Assembly: GCA_905147135.1 (NCBI GenBank) | Contig: LR990060.1 | Span: 13,594,001 to 13,658,000 of the forward strand | Length of the DNA: 64,000 nt | Direction of reading: 5' to 3' | DNA from: Blastobasis lacticolella | Lineage: Eukaryota; Arthropoda; Insecta; Lepidoptera; Blastobasidae | In this document: in pieces, positions 1-10,992 of the stretch | Layout: each line of letters begins with the position of its first letter | Position numbering within the stretch: the stretch's first letter is position 1 | Notes under the pieces: model-generated | What the model was told of the DNA's origin: nothing | The model's database searches: none | What the model saw: the letters and a program-made list of their open reading frames with translations, nothing else | Program-made: the position numbers and the translations under genes

Positions 1-338
1 GTTTGTAATATGTGGCATTGAGGTTTGGTACACAAATTGTGAGATTCATGGATACAAATGATGATTATTAGAAGTATTTTAGCTTCACTCTTAACTTTAA
101 TTCAAGACAAAACTATTAAAACGTTAATGTGGTAAGACTTATGTGGAAGATTAGGATATAGCAGTAATAACTTAGTTAACAGATATGTTTAAAGATGGGT
201 GGTTACTGATAAAGACCCCAAAGAGATTTAGAAGATATTTTGTGATTATTTAAATCATTTTATTAGGTACTTAATTTGACAAAAATTTTCTCACTAAAAT
301 CTAATAAGATCTCTCACAAATTAAGTTGAGCTACATAC

Positions 339-467
339 CTTTAGGTCCGGGATAGGGAATTTATAGTTGGTACTCAGGTTGCCTGCTTTAGTGGCATTGT
401 TGAGGGTATCCCAAGTTTGCTGACAGGTCTTGTTGCCTGGGGCACTGATTAGCCAGTACTCCGACAT
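339..467 (-). CDS. Vha44: V-type H+-ATPase subunit C, first coding exon (partial gene)
   Basis: Subunit C is part of the V1 sector of the vacuolar proton pump and helps couple V1 to V0 reversibly. The minus strand encodes 43 residues beginning [19 protein letters not shown] and ending with the IPDLK motif typical of the subunit C N-terminus. The exon ends in phase 0 at a good donor (GTATGT on the minus strand, plus positions 338 down). A pyrimidine-rich AG acceptor lies five bases upstream of the ATG, at plus 473-474, so a non-coding 5' exon is expected further right. The remaining roughly 340 codons lie beyond the left edge. The first 338 bases are AT-rich intron in which nothing else was recognised. 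The gene is divergent from mRpL24. Confidence 0.9.
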
Positions 468-559
468 TTTCACTGGAAGAAAACAGGATCTGCATCAACA
501 CTGAACCAATAAGAATCCAACCATAATATATTGAACATAAACTGTATGAATTCACACAC

Positions 560-860
560 ATTCACGGAATATTACATGTTTAAAGAGAACACAAGTGGTG
601 CTTTGTTGTGAAAATCGATTTTTTGATAGGAATATTAGGGAAACTGCACCCCATGACAGCGGGAAGTACAGTGGTGTTTCCACGGCGGAGCGCGCCTTGG
701 TGGGCGGGAGTCGCGGATCGATCGCGGGAGCGGGCAGCGGCGTCCGCCCGGCGCCAGACTCTTGGGCGCCAGCCCCGACACAACCCGTAAAAACACCCCT
801 ATCCAGCGCACCGTAAGTCACAACTTTTGACACATTCCAGTCCCGCGCAATAACGATTTC
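560..860. promoter_or_regulatory. GC/CpG-rich block between Vha44 and mRpL24
   Basis: This stretch is far richer in GC and CpG than its AT-rich surroundings, especially 660-790. It lies between the Vha44 acceptor (about 473) and the mRpL24 ATG (1396), and probably contains the untranslated first exon or promoter of Vha44. Short open frames here show no family resemblance and are best ignored. No TATA box was identified. The role is inferred from position and composition. Confidence 0.45.
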
Positions 861-1395
861 CTACCCTGTCATGCATTTTGGACTCACATATACATTGCTA
901 TACTCACCCGCGATTTGTTATTTAATGCTGTTTAGGAATAGTTTGTTAGAAACAGCAATTATTTGGTGAAATCACAAGACAATCGGGACTAGCCCCTCAA
1001 CGCCATGAAAATTCACGTGATGCTGTGCTGCCACCTACAACGACTGATCGGACAGCTGATTTACGTCAATTCTCTATGGTTTGGTCCAAGTTATCAACCC
1101 ACATTCCGTTTTTCTAACTATTTTGTGTATAATATATCGATTTATAATTAATAAAATATGATTTCAGCAACAAACATAATTAAATCATGATAAATAACTA
1201 ATTGAAGTCTGAAAATTGTATAATTCTCTTATCAATATTTTTCAACTTACCAAAAATTTTTGTAAAATCTGCATAGAACGTTATGTAATATGTGGCTGTC
1301 AATCCGTACCCTAATGTCAATTTCGATTGACATTGACAAAAATTAGTTTTGTCTTTGTCTATTGTTGTTTTTGAGATTAGGTTAATTTAAGAAAA

Positions 1396-4300
1396 ATGCG
1401 TATATTTGGCTATTTATCGAAGAAAGTGGGCGACCTTACTATTAAATATTCAAATTTTCCCGAGTCCTACGTCAAACGGAGCTTTGAGCAGGTAATATTC
1501 TCTCTAACATTCATACATTGGGCAGCTTCAAATAACATAACCTAACACTGGTTGGTCTGATGTCTTTCAGGTCTATTGGAAAAATCCTGAAGGGTACCCA
1601 CAGTACCCTAAAGCACAAGTTGCACGTAAAAAGTTCAGATTTACAACTAACAGGCCATGGACTGGACAGTTCCGTATGCAAAATGATAGAGGCAGTTTAA
1701 GAAAGAAAGTGTTTCTGGAACCAGTTGGCGAATGGAGCTTCTTCAAGTAAGTACTGAATACTATACTATTATTATTACTTTTAAAAGTGTCGGACAGGTT
1801 CGGGTATGTTTTCTAATTGCCCCTTTCCATACAGTATAATACAGTCTCCATGATTTGTGCTAGCGGTGCATGCTGGTGAGATGGTAAACAAATACCTAGT
1901 ATAAATAATTATTCTAATTATTATTTCTGAACAGACAGGCAGTTGGTACAACTAATATGTCTGTATCTCTTGATGACTGAAAGAGATATTTAATGTTCTA
2001 CTTAATAAAGAAATTTAGATTTCATTTGACACTATCCTTAGTTTATTTAATATTCTCAATAAAATTTATTTTCTTTAAATATTTATCCTAACGGTTTCTA
2101 AGGGCACTGGTACTCGCTACTGATACCACTTGATCGGGTAGTTTGTTTCAAAGTGCTATGACTCTGTTGCTCAAGAAATGCTTCTGCAGGTTGTTGTTGG
2201 AGAAACTTCGTATCAGCATGTACAAAGTGTAGCAGGCGAGTCGCCTAATTTCTCCTAAATCACAGCACTTATTTTATAGACACTTGCCAAAGACCAAGTG
2301 AAGTGGGCCAGGAAGAGTAGTAAGGCGTACACCGAGCCCTCGCGTGCTGCGTGGGAGCGCAACGGGGACATAACACTGAGATGATGATGATGAATTTTTA
2401 AGGACACTCTGAGAGACTTTGTTGATTACATTCTCATTTCTCATTCTAGGGGTGACCGTGTGGAAGTAATGGTAGGCCGAGACAAGGGCAAGCAAGGGAT
2501 TGTCACCCAGGTGATACAGGAGCGGAATTGGGTCATTGTTGAGGGACTGAACACGCATATCAGAGTGGTATGTATAGATGATTGTTATTATATAGAATGC
2601 AAAGTTAGTTTTTTTTAAGAGGGAAGCATACTAGCAAGCTGGTCACCAGGGGTCTTGCTACTACTCTATAATTTTTTTCTTCCACTTACACATAATATAA
2701 AATTATAAATAATTTAAGATACATTACCTAACCTCTGAAACCTCATAAACCTTTGTGTAGAAGACAGGGGAGCTGTGTTTAGCAGTGTACCTATATAGGC
2801 TGATGATGAAGCATTGAAGTGGCCGTGTGCTCTCCAGTAGAGTAGAATTTTACCAACCTCTTAAACTGGATCTCATAAAAGGCAACAAATGTCTTAGACC
2901 AGAAAATGTATGGCTGTGTATACATATAGTGCATATTTTAAACACTGCGATCTCCAACCGGCCTGCCAAGGGTAGAGATAAGGGCAAAGCTTTTCACTGA
3001 TGTGGCTGAGGCTCACATTCAGAGTGAACTGTTATGAGCTGTTAATGTGATGTGAAGATGAAGCAAATGAACAACCATACACAAGACCTACTAACTTATT
3101 TATTCTCCTTATGGTATAGATAGCGGAGTAAAGACAGCATTGTCCTTTTCTCATTGTTTCTTGTCTACTGTATTACACCATGGATTGTGCCCAAATGTAC
3201 TGTGCCGTGTGTGAGATAGGTGGAATCAACGGTTTTTATTTATTTATTTATATACATAACATATAATTTCTTAAACTAAGACATCAATTTAATTCCCATT
3301 GACAGGTTGGACGCGACAGCAAGTTCCCGGGTGTCACAGTGCGTTCAGAGGCGCCTCTACTAGTCACTAATGGGGTGAAGCTCGTTGACCCTGAGACGTT
3401 GAAAGCCACGGACATTGAATGGCGGTACACGGATGAGGGAGATAAGGTGAGACAATAGAAAAATACAATGGATGTTTAAGACCCAGGTGTACGGCACATA
3501 CAATACATATCTAATGTTTTGTAGAAATATTAGTTAATCTAATGTTGGCCATGTGGTGTCCGGCAGAGTAGAATAGCACCAACCCCTTACACTCATGGGT
3601 GTCGTACAAGGCGACTAATGTTTTCGAGGCAAAAGATCAAGAGTCTCCGTAGTCTGGAAAATGGGCAGCAGCATTTTCCATTGTTATATATAAACACTGT
3701 GATCTCCAACCCGCCTGCCAAGCGTGGAGATTATGGCAACAACCTCCCCTTTCGTGGGAGAGGCCCTAAGTTCTGCAGTGGACTGTTACGGGCTGTGATG
3801 ATGATGAATGTAGGAGCAAAGCTATACTGTTAGCTGTACCTGATGGTCTTGAACTGGTGGGATGTGGCGATGCTGAAGCTATCAGGAGACTCTGGGAGTA
3901 TATTGGCTGGAGAATAGTTCAACAGCAAAAACTCTCCAATTAGTACGTAATAAAAATAAAATAGTAAGGAATCATTCATGTACCGACACATAATTGTCAG
4001 TGGCCGAGTGGTTAAGGTGTCTGACTGTTAAGTGAGAGGTACCGGGTTCGACTCCCACTGCGGCCATGTACCAATGACTCTTTTCCGAGATATATATAAC
4101 GTTTCCTTCAAAACCTGAGGCAAGAATTGCAGCAGAGATCTGATCAGGGTGAGACTGATCTGATTATTAAATATGTTAATAACTCACCAAAAATAATAAA
4201 AGGTATAGATCTTCCAAAAAAGTAGCTGGCAACTTAACTGAACTCACGTTTTTCTACACGAACCTCGCATCCCTAATGGCCAAACGAGATTTATTGCTTG

Positions 4301-7300
4301 TAGAAATTAACAAGTTACAACCGACATGTGTGATGATTACTGAAACCCACTTGAAACCAGAAATAAAAAATAGTTTAATAGATATCAGAGGCTACACACT
4401 GTTTAGACAGGACCGTGCTACAGGTAAGGGCTGGGGAGGAGTTGCTATTTACGTGGCTCACACACACCAAGATACTCCAATACAAGTTACCCCTCATGCA
4501 TCCTACAACGTGCCCAGCGTGGAGGCCCTCTGGTTGGATCTCAGGTATGGTGATATTACATTTTTAATTGCTGCTGTGTACCGTCCCACTACGTACACTT
4601 TTGAACATACCGACAGGATGTTATTTGACACAATATTGGATGCATCAAGCTCTGGTCAGCCAGTTTTTATTATGGGTGATTTCAACCTGCCGGACATACA
4701 GTGGCCCATAACCAAACTAGATGGGTACAATCTGCTGCATAGCAGATTTGTTGATATGTTCATTGATAGCAATTTGTATCAGTTGGTTACACAAATAACG
4801 CGAAAAAGAAATGATCAGGAATCCTTACTAGATTTGATATTATGTAACGATGAAAACTTATGTACTAAGGTTGAATATTTCCCCAATATAGGGAAAAGTG
4901 ATCATTTGGTGCTACTAGCAACACTTCAGTTCCAGCGACAGAATCCTCATTCTAACAACATGAGATCTGTCCCTCGCCATAATTTTTATAAGGCAGACTA
5001 CACAGTGGTGTCACAAGCTTTTGATGAAAAACTTACAGATTTATCTATTTCAAGTAGTGTTGAGCAGACTTGGACTGAATTTAGACACTGTATCGACACA
5101 ATTATTCATAACACAATTCCGCTTCATAGGCCAAGTAAAATAAAAAATAAGAATAAACCATGGATAAATAAATCTATAGTAAAAATGACCAAGGAAAAAA
5201 TGAAATTATGGAGAGTCTATCAATTAAACCCTACTTCGGATAACTATATAAAATACAGAAAATTAAATAATTATATAATCAGTGCTGTCAAGGCAGCTAG
5301 AAAGCATTATGAAAGTAATATAATCAACAGTGGGCCCAAGTCTTTTTATAGTTATGTAAGGCAGCAAATATCTTCCAAAGTGTCAGTTCCACCTTCCCTG
5401 AGAGATGATAAACTTAATATTATTAATGACTCATATGAAGTGGCTAATATCTTTGCTGAACAGTTTGAGAGATCATACGTGAATGAACCTTCCCATTTAT
5501 CACTACCGCATCTTAATGTGCCAAGGGTTGAGGCATCCATAGAGGACATCGTCTTCACCCCTGAAATTGTGTCAAAGACACTGCAATCCTTTAATGACTG
5601 CACATCCATGGGACCTGATGGTATCCCAGCTGTTTTGCTCAAGAGATGTTCAAAGACATTATGCAATCAATTGTCCACCATAATGACGCAGTCTTTTGAA
5701 AATGGAAAGTTACCTTCTGACTGGAAGGAAGCGATAGTCACTCCCATTTACAAGAAAGGTGATAAGCTTTGTGCTGCCAATTACCGGCCTATCAGCTTAA
5801 CCTGCCTATCATGCAAAACTATGGAGAAAGTAATAGCAAAGGAAATGCGTGATTTTCTTTCCCGGGAGAATGTTTTGATTGATGAGCAGCATGGTTTCAT
5901 CCCAAGAAGATCGACCACCACAAACCTGCTTCTTTGCCTTGACACTTGGACTAAGAATTGGGACACAGGCCAGCCAACTGATGTTATATACTTGGACTAT
6001 GAAAAAGCTTTTGATCGTGTTCCCATAAAAAGACTTATAAATAAGCTCGAGCATTTTGGTGTACGTGGCAAACTATTGGTGTGGTTGACTGATTTCCTGA
6101 CAAATAGGTGCTTCAGGGTGAGAGTTGGTGAGGCATTCTCTGATCAGTATCCCGTCCTAAGTGGTGTGCCACAAGGTTCGGTACTTGGCCCAATTTTGTT
6201 TGGGCTCTACTTAACAGACCTCAAGCAGATAATTAAGTCCCTGTTATCACTGTTCGCCGATGATACCAAGATATTGGGTAACCCACTGGTGAGTCACAAC
6301 ATTATTCAGGGTGACTTGGATCGTATTGCTGAATGGACACAAGATTGGCTCCTGACACTGAATTCGAGTAAATGCACTGTACTCCATATAGGTAACAATA
6401 ACCCTCACATGTCATACACTATCAATGGTGTCAACCTCCAAGCAGTTACATCTCAGCGGGACCTCGGTCTAACAGTGACACATAACCTGAAATGGGACGT
6501 CCACATTCTGGGAATTGTTAAAAGTGCCAACTCTCTTCTATATATGATTAGAAAAGCCTTCGGAAACATTGATATGACCTTATTCCTCCGACTATACAAA
6601 ACCTATGTGCGGCCTCTTCTGGAGTATGGTTTTCAGATGTGGAATCCTTATTTCAAAAAGGACATACAGTGTTTGGAAAAAGTGCAGAGAAGAGCTACGC
6701 GTATGGTGACATCTCTGCGTGGCAAATCATATGAAGAACGCTTGAAGGTGCTGGGATTGACGACGCTGGAGGAGCGTAGACAGCGAGGAGACCTTATAGA
6801 AACCTACAAGATCTTGCATGGCCATTATGATGTTCAGCTTGAGCACATATATACTATGAAGCCTAATACAAACCGTTCAATAAGAGGACACTCTTTGCAA
6901 CTGCTGCGATCGCCAAGTGTCTCCAACCCCAGACACAACTTTCTGCCGAATCGTGTGGTATGCGCGTGGAACAAGTTACCAGAACATGTGATAAGTGCGC
7001 CGTCTGTCAATGCCTTCAAGAACAGACTGGACAGCCTAAAAAAGTGACTGACACAAGTGCTAGTGAAGTGCACGCATCAGCTTCATGCTGCTAGTGCATC
7101 AACAACTAATAATAATAATAATAATACATTAGTTGAATGCTAACCAATGCTCTTACTTTGAGGGAAAACTTGGTGATGAAACCTGTATGTATAGGCGATT
7201 GAATGTGTAACTATGATCCAATCTGGTCATATTCCCATGCTAGCAGGGTCATACAGGTCAGATGCCAGTCACTCCACTGTCATTATCTGATCTGCCAAAT

Positions 7301-10247
7301 CCTGGGTCATGGTCAAGGTGGATTCAGCGCGAAAAGGGCGCTTTTGGTGTGTATGAACATAAAAAAAACTAGCATTAACATATAGTATCGATTTTATGTT
7401 TCAGGTCCGTGTCTCCTTAGCTAGCAGCCGGATCATACCGGTGCCGAAAGGCGCCGAGGAGACCATGGACTTTAAAAGCAAGGATGTGTACGTAGAGAAT
7501 GTAGACAAAGACACTACAGCTGATGCGGCGTCTAAGGTTGGTGGTTTTGTCTTGGTCATATTATAGATCTACTATACACCATTTTTTTAACTATAAAGTT
7601 TTTGAGGCTGAATATGATATGCTCATTGGTTTATTCAAATTAAGTACGCTAAGGCAGCTTTCTCGGCGTGGATTGGTTGGTGGTTGATGTGAACGCCGGG
7701 TTGTAACCAATAAGAAAGGCGGACGTTATCTCAGTACCTTATAGTTAAAAAAAGTAGAACATAGTGTTATAGACTGTGAGGGAGCCGTAGGTTATCCTAC
7801 GTTATCGAGTACAAGGAAAAATTCCCAGTTTCTAGTGATAGTAGAGATTTAGGAGACTCACAAAATGTTAGTCAGCCTGTGTACAACCTGGCGCAAAAAA
7901 ATTTTTTTTCGTGACCCATTTTTCGACATTTTGTAGCGATAGTAGAGCTTGTCTAAGCTGAAATGACGCGCCCCACTACTTAATTAGTTGAATTCGATGT
8001 GTGAGTGCAAATATTAATAACGACACTTCATCTGTGGGAGCGTCGACTGCTCCAATCGAACGACGCGGCTCCTACGTTTGAGTCTCACCGCAACTAAATG
8101 ACCAATTACAACGGCATTTAAATATGTATTGCGTCCATATTTTAAATTTGCTTGTGTGCGTTAATCTGATAGTGGGGCGCGGCATTTCAGCTTAGACGAG
8201 CTCTACTTACATATCCTCTTGTGTGGGTTCTAGATGTAAAAAAATCCGGTGTGCCTCACACCCTCTTGGCAGTTTCGCTTGTCAGCCACATTAAAATCAC
8301 AAAAAAGGGTATTTTTATGTATTTGGTGAAAAATTAGTTTGGTCCAAGTTATGCACGGATAGACTAATGTTTTGTAGGTCTCCTGAATCTGTACTATCGC
8401 TATAAAGTAGATTTTTTTTTGTACTCGAACCTACAGTGACCTTACAGTCTATAACAACTAACAATACCAAAGAAGTTGGACATAGGGGCATAGAAGGACC
8501 CTACTCATAGCTGAAGCCACAATCTATATATATATATATTTTTTATGGTGCATATAATACGAGTCCAAAAGGGACGGCTATAACTTGTCAAATATCCCTC
8601 CTATTTAATGTAATGTTATTGTCAAATTTGGTGGCCTTGGTCATCTTATTTCTACTATAATAGGACCACGATGAAGTCCGTATTGACAGACAGTAGTAAA
8701 AATTATAGTGTGGATATGGCAATAATCTGTCCTTGTCAGTCCTTCTTGTAATTTATTTTATATGTACTTATTTAGTCACTATTAGCTTGAACTTTTGTCT
8801 AAATTATTAATCATGCTGAATCATCTTCCGCACATCCTTTTTAATTGTTTCGCCCATTATTTAATAATATTTATCGTAACTCACGAAAATAAACAAACCA
8901 CGTTAATAACCACGTAAGTCTTAAAACCTATTTTATGAATGACATTCTATGACGGATAAAAAACTTGTCATAATTTGACATACAGAGATTTTTGTATTAT
9001 TTTTTAATTCAGACTTAGCGTGGTTGTATTAAAGCTTTTTGTTTGACATTGAGCCATTTGTTTAGAGATGTGACAGACTGACAGTGTACATTCCCTATAG
9101 GCCGTGGCTCCATCTATGCTCTGTTTCCAATATCTTTGAACACTACCAGTAGAAATACCACTGATAGTATAGTACTGGTTACTAGCTTGATACGAAAAAC
9201 AACAGATAGATTAAAACCAGTTGATACCAGAGACACATATGGGTTTCATAAATTTCGAACAGATGGCGCGAGTGTGAGGAATTAGGATCGCCTAGTAATG
9301 CGTTTAATATATTTGACTAAATTCAAAAGCAAAAAGCGTGAGAGCAAATCAAAGTGGAATGTATTGTTAATAGAATAAAGTCAATTTTTGTGTCATTTAT
9401 ATTACGCCGCATGGTGTCCGGCAGAGTAGAATAGCACCAACCCCTTACACTCGTGGGTGTCGTACAAGGCGACTAATGTTTTCGAGGTAAAAGATCTAGA
9501 GTCTCCGTAGACTGGAAAATGGGCAGCAGCGTTTTCCATTGATATATTTATAACACTGCGATCTCCAACCCGCCTGCCAAGCGTGGAGATTATGGCAATA
9601 GCCTCCCCTTTCGTGGGAGAGGCCGTAAGTCCTGCAGTGGACTGTTGTGGGCTGTGATGATGATATTACGCGTTGCTCCTCTTTTTAAAAGGCGTGATAC
9701 AACAATGGACCTTATTTTATGAGTCATACATTCCACTTTTATTTGCTTCTGAATTTAGACGACTGAATATAGCCAAATGTATTAAGCTCATACGCTAAGA
9801 GGTCTGTCACACAGAAACGTTCGCTCCGAGTTTCTTTGTGTGCTAGCATAACGCGCGAACGCTTTCTGTCTTATAGAACGCTTAATTTCTGTAAAATTAT
9901 CGATATATAGCCGATAGTTCTAACTAGCCGATTCGCTCTTACTGCCACCAACTGTAGCTGTTTTGAATTAATAAATTTATTTCAGACATAAAATAAATTA
10001 CATTGAACATACATTGTTCATATTTTGTTAGTAAATCTTAAACATTAAGGGTCAGTACAATTAGTTTCCCCTTTTTGTAGTCCTAGTTATATCTCGACAG
10101 TTTTAAACAGTTCGTTGAAAAATTTATAGATGTTACCTTTTCTTCCAGATCACATTCGCGCCAAAACTACAGACCTTCGAAATGGATGTTATGGAAAGCA
10201 TGGGCATAAAGGAAGAGAGAGAACCTGTACCTTCCTATTGGTATTAA
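1396..10247 (+). CDS. mRpL24: Mitochondrial ribosomal protein L24 (uL24m), six exons
   Basis: Large-subunit mitoribosomal protein with a KOW domain that binds the 5' region of large rRNA. Coding exons: 1396-1491, 1571-1746, 2450-2567, 3306-3446, 7405-7536 and 10149-10247, total 762 nt, 253 aa plus TAA. All junctions have GT/AG and the phases agree (exon 2 ends in phase 2 and is completed by the G at 2450). Exon 2 carries [14 protein letters not shown], exon 3 the KOW core [16 protein letters not shown], and the C-terminus ends PVPSYWY, all characteristic of insect mRpL24. The length is close to that of other insect orthologues. Introns 4 and 5 are swollen to about 4.0 and 2.6 kb by nested transposons on both strands, yet the reading frame is intact. 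No canonical AATAAA was seen just after the stop. Confidence 0.95.
1950..2035 (+). repeat. End fragment of repeat G, intron 2
   Basis: The stretch with GAAAGAGATATTTAATGT is the reverse complement of the starts of the longer copies at 32147 and 54180 (AGGACATTAAATATCTCTTTC). It is an old, short copy in mRpL24 intron 2. Confidence 0.5.
2282..2398 (+). repeat. Non-LTR 3' tail fragment ending in (GAT)n, intron 2
   Basis: The sequence reads like the end of an RTE-type ORF and tail (AAGTGGGCC, then GAGATGATGATGATGA). Related tails occur at 46108, 48493 and 52805. It ends about 50 bp before the exon 3 acceptor. Confidence 0.45.
2816..3062 (+). repeat. SINE A, strongly diverged copy, intron 3
   Basis: The order of landmarks matches SINE A: GGCCGTGTG, AGTAGAAT, a degenerate middle, AACACTGCGATCTCCAACC, then a GTGATGTGAAGATGAAG tail. 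Identity is clearly lower than in the other copies, so this is an old insertion. Confidence 0.55.
3547..3807 (+). repeat. SINE A, near full-length copy, intron 4
   Basis: It begins GGCCATGTGGTGTCCGG and ends GGGCTGTGATGATGATGA. The family is about 255 bp long and recurs more than a dozen times in this window. A short AATGT match on both sides may be a target duplication. Confidence 0.8.
3992..4095 (+). repeat. SINE B, 5' (tRNA-like head) half, intron 4
   Basis: The head carries a pol III box A (TGGCCGAGTGGTTAAGG) and box B (GGGTTCGACTCCC), resembling a serine or leucine tRNA. The body continues with CAATGACTCTTTTCCGAG and then stops. Its continuation resumes at 7126, so the SINE was split by the element between. 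Confidence 0.8.
4096..7126 (+). mobile_element. CR1/Jockey-group non-LTR retrotransposon inserted in SINE B
   Basis: Left and right flanks are adjacent parts of the same SINE (see 3992 and 7127). The element has a short 5' region, one long endonuclease-RT frame, a 3' UTR of about 60 bp and a short (TAA)n tail at 7108-7126, as expected for target-primed insertion. There is no ORF1, so it is 5' truncated. Borders are accurate to about 10 bp. Confidence 0.85.
4276..7047 (+). CDS. Non-LTR retrotransposon ORF2: AP endonuclease and reverse transcriptase, uninterrupted
   Basis: From the first ATG the frame runs 923 codons. The N-terminal AP-like endonuclease has TETHL (22-26), GDFN (134-137) and SDH (208-210). 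RT motifs follow: GPDGIP (446-451), YLDYEKAFD (572-580), [10 protein letters not shown] (630-639) and the catalytic FADD (660-663). The C-terminus has the AWNKLPEHV motif found near the end of CR1/Jockey-group proteins. The same frame is open upstream to about 4181, and those residues (FYTNLASL just before the ATG) contain the first endonuclease motif, so the annotated Met is probably not the natural start. All key catalytic residues are present, suggesting a young insertion. It lies in the sense orientation within an mRpL24 intron. Confidence 0.9.
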   Translation: MAKRDLLLVEINKLQPTCVMITETHLKPEIKNSLIDIRGYTLFRQDRATGKGWGGVAIYVAHTHQDTPIQVTPHASYNVPSVEALWLDLRYGDITFLIAAVYRPTTYTFEHTDRMLFDTILDASSSGQPVFIMGDFNLPDIQWPITKLDGYNLLHSRFVDMFIDSNLYQLVTQITRKRNDQESLLDLILCNDENLCTKVEYFPNIGKSDHLVLLATLQFQRQNPHSNNMRSVPRHNFYKADYTVVSQAFDEKLTDLSISSSVEQTWTEFRHCIDTIIHNTIPLHRPSKIKNKNKPWINKSIVKMTKEKMKLWRVYQLNPTSDNYIKYRKLNNYIISAVKAARKHYESNIINSGPKSFYSYVRQQISSKVSVPPSLRDDKLNIINDSYEVANIFAEQFERSYVNEPSHLSLPHLNVPRVEASIEDIVFTPEIVSKTLQSFNDCTSMGPDGIPAVLLKRCSKTLCNQLSTIMTQSFENGKLPSDWKEAIVTPIYKKGDKLCAANYRPISLTCLSCKTMEKVIAKEMRDFLSRENVLIDEQHGFIPRRSTTTNLLLCLDTWTKNWDTGQPTDVIYLDYEKAFDRVPIKRLINKLEHFGVRGKLLVWLTDFLTNRCFRVRVGEAFSDQYPVLSGVPQGSVLGPILFGLYLTDLKQIIKSLLSLFADDTKILGNPLVSHNIIQGDLDRIAEWTQDWLLTLNSSKCTVLHIGNNNPHMSYTINGVNLQAVTSQRDLGLTVTHNLKWDVHILGIVKSANSLLYMIRKAFGNIDMTLFLRLYKTYVRPLLEYGFQMWNPYFKKDIQCLEKVQRRATRMVTSLRGKSYEERLKVLGLTTLEERRQRGDLIETYKILHGHYDVQLEHIYTMKPNTNRSIRGHSLQLLRSPSVSNPRHNFLPNRVVCAWNKLPEHVISAPSVNAFKNRLDSLKK
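7127..7345 (+). repeat. SINE B, 3' half, intron 4
   Basis: The sequence resumes with CATTAGTTGAATGC and runs through GATCCAATCTGGTCA and CCAAATCCTGGGTCATGGTC, the body shared with copies at 20112, 53602 and (inverted) 11273. It completes the SINE begun at 3992. Confidence 0.8.
7765..8455. mobile_element. DNA element with long inverted arms (foldback/MITE-like), intron 5
   Basis: The termini are inverted (GTTATAGACTGT at 7765; ACAGTCTATAAC ending at 8455). The arms stay complementary over about 200 bp with small gaps. The innermost match is TAGAGCTTGTCTAAGCTGAA near 7944 against TTCAGCTTAGACGAGCTCTA near 8187. The roughly 195-bp centre (7977-8171) has no recognisable gene. No clear target duplication was found, so the superfamily is unassigned. 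Confidence 0.75.
9408..9662 (+). repeat. SINE A, full-length with 9-bp target duplication, intron 5
   Basis: The copy starts CGCATGGTGTCCGG and ends GGGCTGTGATGATG. It is bounded by perfect direct repeats ATATTACGC at 9399-9407 and 9663-9671, which fixes both ends and shows retroposition. The rest of intron 5 (8456-9398, 9672-10148) is AT-rich with no recognised gene. Confidence 0.85.
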
Positions 10248-10382
10248 AGTTCAGTAGCTATAAACAAAATAATTAATGTAATTGTAACATAGTGATTGTT
10301 AATATAGTGTTATTTAATAGATCGCCATATTGTTTTTATTACCCGATCGATAACTAAAGCTAAGCAATGTCCAGGAATTTTT

Positions 10383-10510
10383 AAATTCATTTATTGTATA
10401 AAAAATGAAAATGACAAGATACAGTACAGTAACAGAGATGTACAAAGGCGAGCTTAACTCATTAATTGAGTTTTCTACCAGCTAACCTTGGAGTCATAGG
10501 AACAGGTTTA
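10383..10510 (-). repeat. CR1-type 3' end fragment
   Basis: The stretch with GATGTACAAAGGCGAGCTTAA is the reverse complement of a non-LTR tail also seen at 14898, 51060 and (sense) 36060. It sits about 135 bp after the mRpL24 stop. Confidence 0.45.
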
Positions 10511-10878
10511 ACTTAAATGACAAACATAATATAACTGATACAAAAATGTACCATATCCTACGAGCAATAGGTGCTTTCCACTTTGATTTGCTGATTGAAG
10601 ATTCTTGCTTTTGAATTTAGAAAGGTCTAAGCCCATAACTTGAATTGAAAGTCACCATCTTCTTCCAAATGCATCGCCGTCACCCTCGTACAAACCGTAA
10701 ATGTTATTGCCATCTCACTCTTCAGCTCTTTATGCTACTGGGTACACGTTCAATTCTAGTTATGCAGTCGGACGCAGGCCATTGCCATATTAGATTTTTA
10801 ATTCTGTCGAAAATAAGTCGTGGATCATCATGCTGTCCGCACAAATCACTTTGGTTGCTTTAACCTTTATAATTTGTA

Positions 10879-10965
10879 CGCGCTGTCCTGATTGACAACG
10901 TCGCCCGACCAGTAGGGGACCTCAAAACCGCCCGTCGCACGACCGTTGCCAACTAGGACAGCGCC
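10879..10965. mobile_element. Short PIF-like MITE, copy 1
   Basis: An 87-bp element with ends (C/G)GCGCTGTCCT and AGGACAGCGCC. It shares the core CGTCGCCCGACCAGTAGG with the longer copy at 41456. No target duplication was certain here. Nothing was recognised in 10511-10878. Confidence 0.6.
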
Positions 10966-10992
10966 TACGACTAAGGAACGCAACAGTGTGTG

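Noticed and set aside
560..833. Overlapping open frames in the GC-rich block
   Set aside because: Long frames are expected in GC-rich DNA; no family motif, and the block lies at the expected Vha44 promoter or 5' exon.
3998..4068. tRNA gene on the plus strand
   Set aside because: Box A and box B are good but no acceptor stem pairs, and the sequence continues into a repeated SINE body.
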